NCBI RefSeq assembly: GCF_945859685.1
Contig: NC_079149.1
Span: forward strand, 26,137,118-26,201,117
Direction of reading: 5' to 3'
DNA length: 64,000 bases
From: Eupeodes corollae
Lineage: Eukaryota; Arthropoda; Insecta; Diptera; Syrphidae
Shown here: positions 55,820 through 64,000 of the stretch, one piece after another
Position numbering within the stretch: the first letter of the stretch is position 1
How the letters are laid out: each line of letters opens with the position of its first letter
The notes under the pieces: generated by a model
The model's input: only the letters and a program-made list of their open reading frames with translations
Databases searched by the model: none
What the model was told of the DNA's origin: nothing
Program-made: the position numbers and the translations under genes

Positions 55820-57195
55820 GTTAGGTTAGGTTAGGTTAAAGTGGCTGTCCATGATGGAATCGAAAACACTTAGGCCAGTTTAATGGCCCATTGTAATACC
55901 ACATGAATCTCGAGGCTTCTTCTTAAGCCAATGGAACCAGTTTGAGTCTCTTACGAAACGTGAGAAGCTGATTATACCGATATGATTTAGATCGTTTAGA
56001 TCGTTATAGAAGAATTCTCCGGGGAAATTCTTACATTTTTGTGCTAGAGCAGGGCGAAGAATTGTTTCCTCCTCTTCCTCGTCCATACAGCTTATGAAAA
56101 AGTCATTTGAGACAGTTTCCGGTTATAACACCTATTATCAAGCTTATATGCGATCTGCAAGCAAGCACCTTGATCGATTTAAATCTAGTCTTGGTCAGAT
56201 GATTTTTGTGACCTGACACTTGGTGATGTTGTTCAACCTTGCGTCTTGCATTAGCAACAGTTTACAAGTAGCGATTGGTATGCCAGTATTTGCCAAACGT
56301 GGTAGGATGGGCTATACTGTACCGTTCCGAGTTCATCTGCCTTATATTTACATGGAATGTCTCTATGGTCCGGCACACATCAAAGGTGAATATTAAACTG
56401 TTGTGTTATCTCTTCAGTAGAGATGATGGACTGTTAGGGACTGTTATAAAGTTTGTAGAGACAGAGCGAAGAGATTTGATAGCGGCTGACTAACTGAGAA
56501 GATACGAATATCAAGTGTTGATATCACGTTTTCTTTAAGCCAGGACAAGACTTCTTTATCGTTAAAAGTTCCGCCTAGAACACGCTACAATGATTGGGAA
56601 TGCGGAATGAGGGACTTAATTTAAGTCGTTTAAATACACACCTTCTTTTGTTTTTGAACCATCTGTATAAAAATGGATTGACTCGTCTTGCAGGAATGCC
56701 CTATCCTCCCAGAAACATCTGAGAGGTATAGCAATCTGGAAGTTTCTGTCGAATTGCATTTGTGCTTTGGAATTGATACTAAAAACATAAGAATTACGGA
56801 GTGTCCAATTTTGTTGTTAGTCCACTGCGAAGAAGCTTTGAGGCGAATAGCAGAGCTTGCAGCTATTTGTTTGCTAGGCAACGGCCTAGCCACTGATATG
56901 GCTTCTGTTCCCATTGATCACCGAAATCAAGCATCAGTGAGCGTGGTTAGTATACAGATAGGGGCCCGTCTCAAAACCTACCGCGTTCTTTCTGTCTGTT
57001 GTTCTTTCTCTTCTGTCCTTTTGTCTTGTATTAATGTCTTGTGTTATCCTCTCCTTACATAGTCTAGTCGCTCAGGGTGCTGTGTTCTCTACTCTGTACA
57101 TTTATGTGCTGAGTAGAATGTAATGTAATGTATTTGTTTGAAAAATATATCAAGAAGTGTTAGAGTAAGGTGTCCAGTGCTACAGATGGGGTTTT
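55820..57195 (-). mobile_element. Non-LTR retrotransposon family L, copy L3
   Basis: Same orientation and order as L1, more decayed. Read on +, it starts with (GGTTA)n at 55820-55838 (the 3' tail), 'gtggctgtccatgatggaat', the 'cctcctcttcctcgtcca' acidic-tail codons (56068-56086), 'gtagcgattggtatgccagt', 'cgctacaatgattgggaa' and the linker up to 'ggtgtccagtgct'. RNase H motifs are no longer in frame. It interrupts SINE S3 and is itself interrupted by a 5S-derived insert at 56874-57130. Confidence 0.8.
56864..57140 (+). mobile_element. 5S rRNA-derived SINE (SINE3-like) with 10-base target duplication
   Basis: A 257-base insert (56874-57130) flanked by perfect TATTTGTTTG at 56864-56873 and 57131-57140. 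L1 is continuous at this point, so the boundaries are clear. The first ~120 bases align along their length with 5S rRNA: GGCAACGGCC start, GATCACCGAAATCAAGCA (56916-56933, the polymerase III A-box region), GCGTGGTTAGTA then CAGATAGGGG (the box C region), and CTACCGCGTTCTT at the end. CACTGAT (56891-56897) and ATCAGTG (56933-56939) preserve 5S helix II by compensated pairing. The remaining ~135 bases are an unrelated T/C-rich body, a hairpin (57088-57117) and a (TAATG)n tail. It is not a functional 5S gene: its 3' part and many positions are altered. Confidence 0.85.
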
Positions 57196-57214
57196 GGAGA
57201 ATTTATCAATTCCA

Positions 57215-57735
57215 AGTTATTTCCAAATGATTGTATTTCAGAATCGTTATAAAAAATTCCCAAAAATAAGAAAATCTTTTAATAACAAAGGTTTATTATT
57301 TATGTATATGAACTTTTAAAATCACGTAAATATATTGAATTTATTAGAATACAAAACTTCATTAGGATTTGCCTCCTAAAGGCAATTATTTGAAGAAGAG
57401 TCGGGTCTTGTTGCTGATTAACGAGAACAGAGAAAGACATCAAGCCAAGTCGGTGGCATACTTTCAAGAAGTTAAACTGTAATAGACATTTGCTTAAAGC
57501 TGAGTTAAAATTATGGAGTTAAGCGAAATTCAGTTAAAAACCTAAAAAAACATGCAGGGAGAAATCAAACTCCCAACCGTTAATGAATCTATAAGCTCCT
57601 CAAAAATTGTTAACATTTTAAATATCAATGTTTAACCAAGTCGGGTGCAACAAGTTTCGAAAGTGATATATAAGTATTGAATATGTATGTGAAACGTGTC
57701 CCTTCAAAAGAGCAAACAGATTGACTTCCGCTGAA
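57215..57735. other. AT-rich spacer, nothing recognised
   Basis: No supported feature. Confidence 0.4.
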
Positions 57736-57739
57736 AAGT

Positions 57740-58165
57740 ATCAATTTTTTCAAATTAGACAAATTTAAAATTAAGGAGACCCAGACGGTTGCCAACAATT
57801 TTACATGTTAAACGAACCGATAGCAGCATATAAATCCTCGCAATTTTTAAAGGTGGTACGTTGATGGTTTTTGGTGCCACAATCTGCTTTTTGTACCAAA
57901 ATAAATTCCCAAAAATATGAGGATGAAATATTTGCTGCTGAATGTATCTTTCACAAGGATAACGCTGCTATTTATGTTTTAAAATAAACAAAAAGAGTTT
58001 TTAAAAATAAGCTAAATATTAACTTCTTGCACTGGCCTCCATGCAGTTATGATTTGAACCCGATTAATTGGACAATTTTAATACAAAACGATTTGAAAAA
58101 TAGACGTTTATTTTACACTATAAAATATTTGTCAAGAGTTGTTCAAAAAGAGTGAGCCAAAATTA
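57740..58165 (+). pseudogene. Tc1-like transposase remnant T3
   Basis: The + strand reads GGTLMVFGATICF (about 57850-57890; family GGxxMVWG). It then has FHKDNAAIYVLK (about 57950-57980; second catalytic Asp in the DNAAIH context), HWPPCSYDLNPINWTIL (about 58036-58085; family WPxxSPDLNPIENLW with the catalytic Glu lost) and NDLKNR. Stops interrupt all frames. Confidence 0.72.
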
Positions 58166-60660
58166 ATATGTGTCAAATAAAATTATTAAAAATTTCAATA
58201 ACGTCTACGAGACTTTATTCAACAAAAAAGATCAAGCACCAAAATTGAACGCGTTCTTAAAAACTTTAAGTTTAACTAAGATTTACTTTTAAAAATTTCG
58301 TTCTGAAAAAATAAAATAAACCCATATCAATATTATAAAGTTAAGTCTAATTTTGTTTAGTTGTTAAGATACTTAAAGTAAAATTAGTTTATTAAAGTCT
58401 AATAATAAATGAAAAAATGGTGTTTATCCTTATCATTATTTCGTAAAATGTGCCTCAATATTTTTTCTGTATTAATTCAATAATTCCTTCTTAACTTAAA
58501 TTTGCGCAATGAAATTAAATAAATTAAAATATTATCTTATTTTGAAATGCAAACAAAAAGCTTTGCGGTATCTTCATTATAAAATTTAAACACTTCATGT
58601 ATGCTAAATCATCCGCACTTGATTGAATGATACTTATCAAATCTCTTTTAATCTCAACAACCTGCACTTAAATTTAAGAGTTAACTACATGAAGACATTT
58701 GGTTTAAAAAAATAACTGCATAAGTAACCTTGGATGTGTTTCACTTTTTATAGCTAAGAAGAATATATTTGTGGATATGTTCAACAATCATCTTAATTGC
58801 ATCATAAATTCACTTCATCCAAATAAGTACGTATCTATATCTCAGTTCTCAGATCAAACTTGTTTCTGCATATATAAGTACTTCAAACAATATGAGAGTA
58901 CATCCTTAGGAGAGTAATTGATTGATAAATCTATTACCACAATTCTTTATTAAATGATCATTTATTTTTATTTTACTTATTTTCGGTTGAATTAAATGTC
59001 GTATTTGCGTTTTTGATTCACTTTGTTTTTTGTGCGACGCAAAGTGCACAATTATTGTGAAAAAATAAATAAGTCAATTTGTATATTTTGCAAAAAAAAA
59101 ATAAAGTAAACAACCAACAAAAAATATATTTCACCACACTGCACGAGAGTCAACATTCTTTAATAACTTTTTGTTTCATAAACTGGTATATACCTGACCA
59201 AAGTTATTTATCTTGACTGCCATGGTCAATGGCCAATTGATTATTGTTTTTTTTTTTTCAATCTTGCTGGAGATGATGATGCGAAAGCACCAACAACAAA
59301 AAATCTGTCACTTCCACGAAAATTTCTTAAACAACCATCGTCGTATCGCAAAAATGGTTGTCCTTGAGGAAGATGTCACAAATATTTGACCTGAATTTTA
59401 TTGGCAAGATATTTATTATATTAAATAATTAAAATGACAAACGTCTGACTAGTTTCATCCACAAGTTGATAGATCTAAGAATTTATAAAGTTAATTTAAT
59501 AACCTCTGTGAATTTGATTAGCACTTTTTGAGGTAAGTGAATAAATCAATATTTGTTTTGATTTTTTGCCAATATGATTTTTGCATGATTACGAAATCAA
59601 AAGAGCTGACGTACGAACTCATTTATACACAAAATAATTAAGTGCTAATAAGTAACCTTCAACTTGAAAGTCAAAAAATAAATATATAAAACACTTGGAA
59701 AAGACAGTTTAGAATAATGATGTTAAAAGTACATATGTACATATGTACATACGTAAATGTATTCTTCAAAAAATGATCAATTTAAATTGTATTCATGTTG
59801 TCGAGCATTTAAACAAGCAAAATGCTTTTTTCAGACAGACTGGAAGCACCTTTAAAAAGAAGTAAGGAGTTCTATTTAAAATTATTACCTAAGGCACTTA
59901 AGTGTAAACTTTATTGTTCACTTCAATTTAAAACAAAAATTTAAAATTCAGACTTCTAACCTGTGACAAGGAATTGTTGTCTAAGTTATTTTTTCTTAAT
60001 TTGTTGTGTGATTGTTATCGGAATGGTGATTTACATGCATCGCAGACATCAAATTCTATAAATTAATATGAAAAAGACTCTTTTTTGTTAGAAACTCCCA
60101 GTATACAGAGTTTCAATGACATAAGGCGTAATTTGGTTTTTTTGATTTTTGAGTTAATGTTTAAGAAGTAAGTGTTTATAACAATATGAGGGATTGTTTG
60201 CTATGACCTAAACAAAAGAGTTTGATTGTGCTTAAAATTAAAGCTAACAAACAAAAAAACATTGTTGTTAAATATATAGTTGACAAACAATTCTATACAC
60301 ACGCAATAGGTCTCACTGCAATTAGCGAGATATCACTAAAATATTTGTAAGAGCAAATAAGATTAAGTAATTGCTTTATGATTTTTTACCTTCTAAGATA
60401 TTTGTTTTAAGATACAGAAAAATTACTTTTGTGGAATATCTTATCTTGTTATTATTTAAAAATCAATAGTATGACAGATAATGAAAAATTGTGGTAATCG
60501 ACATATTTTTGTACTATAATTGTGCAATGTTTAAATATATAATTTTAATCTATATCTTATTTCAAAGAAACAATAAGACGTCGGACTCACTTTGATGTGT
60601 TAACAACGCTCGGTTGTGGTTTTTGGTTATTGTTTAAATGTACAAAGTTTTGTATTTAAC
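58166..60660. other. AT-rich region, nothing recognised
   Basis: About 2.5 kb without coding or RNA features. A short palindromic run of 'acatatgtac' words at 59730-59753 is the only pattern noted, a kind common in fly DNA. Confidence 0.4.
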
Positions 60661-62640
60661 TTTTTTTTAAGTTTACAAGCACTAAAGGGGTTATTAATTC
60701 CCTTAACATTAAATAATCGTGCACATTGACCTTATAATTTTGATTATTAACATGGAAGGGAAACACAGAGGTCAGTAAAGCATTTCACATTCTCGATGTG
60801 TGGTGAAAAAGAAAATTCTCTATACTTGACAGACAGTACTCCAAAATTGAGCTCAAGGGTGAACTGATGGTGTTTCTTGAAAGTGCTTTAGTTAAATAGG
60901 GAAGGATTAAAGGGGAGATACCGATGCACATTGTTCTTAAAGTTTTGAATATCAAAATAATAGGGAAAACAGAGCTGGGTATAGCATTCCACATTCTTGA
61001 TGTGCAGTTAAGAAAAGAATTTCTATACTTGACAGTACGTCCGAAATTGAGCTCAAGGTTAAACTGATGTGCATTCCTAGAAGTACGAGTATTACGGATG
61101 AATCGTTTTAGGGGGGAATGCAACTGGCTAACTCAACAGAACACTGTTTATACAAATATTGGTAGAATAACGAGATGTATGAGATATTGCGGCGGTGTTC
61201 AAGTGACGTAAATGTTTCGGTTATAGTTCTATCGCCTATCTTTTTTAAAGCTCTCTTTTGGGTCCTGACTAAAATACTTAAACTTGGCGGCACCTGCGCA
61301 AATATGCGAGTTATATTTAAGTTTTGGACGATTGAAGGCTTTGTAAATCACCTCAGAAGAGGTGAAAAATTTCTTGCACCGTCGGAAAAATCCTAAGCAC
61401 CTAGCAGCATTTTTTGCAATATCGGATATGTGATCATTCCATAAGAGGTGATCTGTGATATTCATACCGAGTACTGAAAGTTGATTAGTATCCTCGATGC
61501 AAATGCCACTCATAGAAAGCGACATCGGGGGTGGGTTACGCTTTAACGACAGGAGACAGCATTGAGTTTCCGAAGAGTTAAATTCTACACGGTTTTTAAT
61601 TCCACATTGCAAAATGCTGTCGAGATCAGAATTTAATGAGCTTATCATACGCTGCCGTTGAAGTTCCACATCCGAAGGACAAGGATACAAATCTAAAAAC
61701 GAATATGAAAAGCTAAGAGTACGGTCATCCGCGAAACAATTTAGTGGGTAAGAAGTTTCAGACAAAAGATCATTTATAAAAATAAGGAAGAGCGTCGGAC
61801 ACAAAACGGAGCTCTGGGGCACACCAGCATTTATTTTGTGAATATCAGATTTGAACCCGTCCAACACTACTTGAATTGAACGGTCCGAAATGTAATTTCT
61901 AACCCAACGAAGAAGGGATTCATCAATACCAAAAGCACGCATTTTCGATAAGAGAGCTTGGTGCCAAACTCTATCAAATGCTTTTGAAATATCAAGTGCA
62001 ATAATCATACTTTCTCCAAAACGATGTACAGATTTGCTCTACTGTTCGTTGAGATGAACCATGAGATCACCAGTGGACCTATTGCTACGAAGGCCATACT
62101 TCCGGTCATTAGGAAGTTTTCGTTCTTCAAGATATTTTTTAAGCTGATAATTAATTAGCGTTTCCATGACCTTGGAAAAAAGGACGTGAGTGCTATTGGA
62201 CGATAGTTAGATCGGGAGGATGATTCGCCTTTTTTAGGGACAGGCTGTCCAAATGCTGTTTTCCATCCGCTCGGAAAGAGACCTGTAGAGTACGAAAGAT
62301 GGAAAAGCTTACGCAGTGGTTTTGCCAGCGTTTAAGAATACCTCTTCAGAACAATAGGGGGAATACTATCTGGGCCAGCGGATTTGTGTATGTCAAGGTC
62401 TCTCAGTACTCTTGCAACTGCACGAGTGAGAAAGAAGATTCGTCCCATAGAATCTTTTACGCTCTCAAGAACAGGAAGATTCATGACACTTTACGGTAGC
62501 GTCGAATTGACAGCAAACTGTGCTGCAAGCAAATTGGCTTTATCTATCGAACTCAAATAGGGAGTGTCATTGTGGGCAAGCGTTGGAACCAAAGATGACG
62601 AGGTGTTTCGTACGCTACTTTCACTTAACTTAACTTAACT
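60661..62640 (-). mobile_element. Non-LTR retrotransposon family N, copy N3 (longest copy)
   Basis: On the - strand: a poorly preserved RT start (about 62100-62340), then an open frame 61229-62008 with DISKAFDRVWHQALLSKM, AGVPQSSVLCPTLFLIFIND (relatives GVPQGS, Gly to Ser here) and NCFADDRTLSFSYSFLDLYP with intact FADD. The frame continues through CLGFFRRCKKFFTSS and the thumb, then RTSRNAHQFNLELNFGRTVK and SRMWNAIPSSVFP (60785-61123). The 3' end carries a poly(A) tract (poly(T) on + at 60661-60669). The 3' region is duplicated: 60750-60860 resembles 60960-61080. Frameshifts near 61229 and the 5' decay make it inactive. Confidence 0.85.
61229..62008 (-). pseudogene. Reverse transcriptase palm/thumb of N3
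   Basis: 259 codons from the first catalytic Asp motif (ALDISKAFD) through the GVPQxS and FADD boxes to the thumb. A start at this Met is not biological, because the RT fingers lie upstream in a broken frame. The residue GVPQSS departs from the near-invariant Gly. Confidence 0.8.
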
Positions 62641-63084
62641 TTGGTAGAATTCACACATTCTTGGAAAGTTAAATAAAACAAACATTTGTTTTTGAAATAA
62701 GTAATAAGTCATCATGCAAAAAGATTGAAATTTTACTTAAGTTTCCATTTGTCCATTATTTAAAACTGCTAAAAACATTAATAAGACAAATAATTTGTGA
62801 ACAATGTGAGCAAAAAAATTTACTAAAAGTAGTTTTTTTGTTTTTAAATTCCATTAAAATAGGCTTTACTCGAGAATTATTAGGATGCAGCATAGGCAAG
62901 TTACTAAGTTGTTTTAGGTCATGACCTTTTATCATATTTAGTGTAGATAATTACTAATAGGAAATCCTAAACTGTATACCCGTATTTGACCATTTTTGTT
63001 TTTAAAAAAATTTAACATTTTTATTACACTCGTATTTCAAAATTAAAGACCCAGAGTAGTAGAAAAATGGAAAATTCAAAAATG
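62641..63084. other. AT-rich spacer, nothing recognised
   Basis: No supported feature. Begins after 'cacttaacttaacttaactt' (62620-62640) at the 5' edge of N3. Confidence 0.4.
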
Positions 63085-64000
63085 CAAACAAAGCAAGTGC
63101 CGTTGATAACTTGTTTGTTTTTTGTTAAAAAATTGTGAACACATAATTTTCTAAAATCAAAAATCTCTGAGCTAGTTTTGGGATTGTTATATTCGATTTT
63201 TCACTACGGCTGTAAATTCGTTGAGACCAAAAATATATCGTTTAAGGATTTTATCTCAATTTAAATTTTACCGAATTTGCGTACCATTTTTTGTAGATTT
63301 TATTTTTTATGAATAAACGGATTGTTGGATTTGTATATACAAATTACTGAATATCGAAAACAATATTTTCTGTGACATAAAATAAGTTCGAAGCCAATAT
63401 TTTTAATTTCTGAAAAGCTATTTGAGTCGAAAGTAAATTTTTACCAAGTTTTAGTATTGTTTTTTTAGAGTTTTATTTTTTGTAAAAAAACTGTCAAAAT
63501 TGTACCGAAAGTTGAAAACAATATTTCTTATAAGATAAAATTAGTTTGAAGCCAATATTTCAAAATTTTTGAAAAGATTTTTAAATCTAAAATCAATTTT
63601 TATCAACTTTTGTTAAATTTCTTTTAAGGTTTTTAATTTTTTGTACAAAAACTGTCAATTCGATTTTTTTCAAAATTTTACTGAATGTTAACAACAATAT
63701 TTTTTAAAAGATAAAAGTAGTTTAAGGCCAATATCTACCATTTTTAAAAAACATATTTGAGTCGAAAATCAATTTTTACCAACTTTTATACATTTTATTT
63801 TAGGTTATTATTTTTTGTAAAAAAAACTATCAGTTCGATTTTTCTCAAGATTTGTCATAATGTTGAAAACAATATTTCTTATAAGATAAAATAAGTTTGA
63901 AGCCTAAAATTCAAGTTTTTAAAAAGATATTTGAATCAATTTTTTCCAATTTTGAGTAATGTTTTTTTTAGATTTTTATTTTTTATAAAAAAAAACTGTC
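63085..64000. repeat. AT-rich satellite, units of about 158-176 bases, runs off the window
   Basis: CAATATTT preceded by 'gaaaa' or 'caa' recurs at 63361, 63519, 63695 and 63870, giving periods of 158, 176 and 175. Each unit repeats in order 'tattttttgtaaaaaaactg', 'gataaaataagtttgaagcc' and 'gagtcgaaaatcaatttttac'-type words. At least four units are visible, and a more diverged one may start at 63085. The array continues past base 64000. Confidence 0.78.

Noticed and set aside
56877..56996. A possible functional 5S rRNA gene
   Set aside because: Too many changes, a missing segment near the first loop, a fused non-5S body and target duplication. It is a retroposed derivative.
59730..59753. 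Palindromic 'acatatgtac' run
   Set aside because: Short alternating words of this kind are common in fly genomes; no larger structure around it.
1..64000. LTR retrotransposons, endogenous viral elements and CRISPR arrays
   Set aside because: No gag/pol/env-type motifs (such as retroviral protease or integrase with LTR pairs), and no regularly spaced short identical repeats were found.

Overview
The window is eukaryotic, AT-rich nuclear DNA from an insect, most likely a higher fly (Diptera). The evidence is a yellow/MRJP-family gene with a short 64-base intron, a HINT-type histidine-triad gene, and a dense set of mobile elements of insect type. There are no operons, ribosome binding sites or CRISPR arrays. 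Only two genes look intact and functional: a HINT homologue (+ strand, about 36.0-36.5 kb) and a two-exon secreted yellow-family gene (- strand, about 48.6-50.2 kb). Nearly all other coding similarity is in broken, truncated or nested transposable elements.

Layout. 0-2 kb: two diverged copies of a fold-back repeat. 2.2-3.95 kb: dead piggyBac element with palindromic inverted ends. 3.95-5.45 kb: 3' part of an RNase H-bearing non-LTR element (family L). 7.8-10.7 kb: RTE copy interrupted by another non-LTR element (family N) and by a mariner. 10.96-13.0 kb: Tc1/mariner-type transposase (family M) split by a Jockey-like fragment (family J). 13.4-14.2 kb: remnant resembling the RAG1/Transib catalytic core. 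15-17.85 kb: the longest Jockey-like copy. 19.7-27 kb: three RTE copies. 28.9-29.3 kb: short tandem array. 29.4-35.6 kb: L, Tc1 and M fragments with two tRNA-derived SINEs. 36-36.5 kb: HINT gene. 36.75-43.7 kb: N, J, RTE, Tc1 and M remnants. 44.9-47.9 kb: cluster of a short dispersed repeat, one copy holding a MITE-like insert. 48.5-50.3 kb: yellow-family gene. 51.4-54.3 kb: RTE and Jockey remnants. 55.65-57.2 kb: three-layer nest in which a tRNA-derived SINE is split by an L element that carries a 257-base insert derived from 5S rRNA. 57.7-58.2 kb: Tc1 remnant. 60.7-62.6 kb: N element. 63.1-64 kb: start of an AT-rich satellite.

The elements are layered, so relative ages can be read from which interrupts which. 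The strongest candidate for something little described is the insert at 56874-57130. It has a recognisable 5S rRNA head with a compensated helix, a 3' hairpin, a TAATG-type tail and a perfect 10-base target duplication, all hallmarks of a 5S-derived SINE (SINE3 class). The RAG1-like remnant at 13.4-14.2 kb is the second. Family letters (L, N, J, R, M, T, S) are local labels used here only. Homology calls come from recognising motifs by eye; no database search was run.
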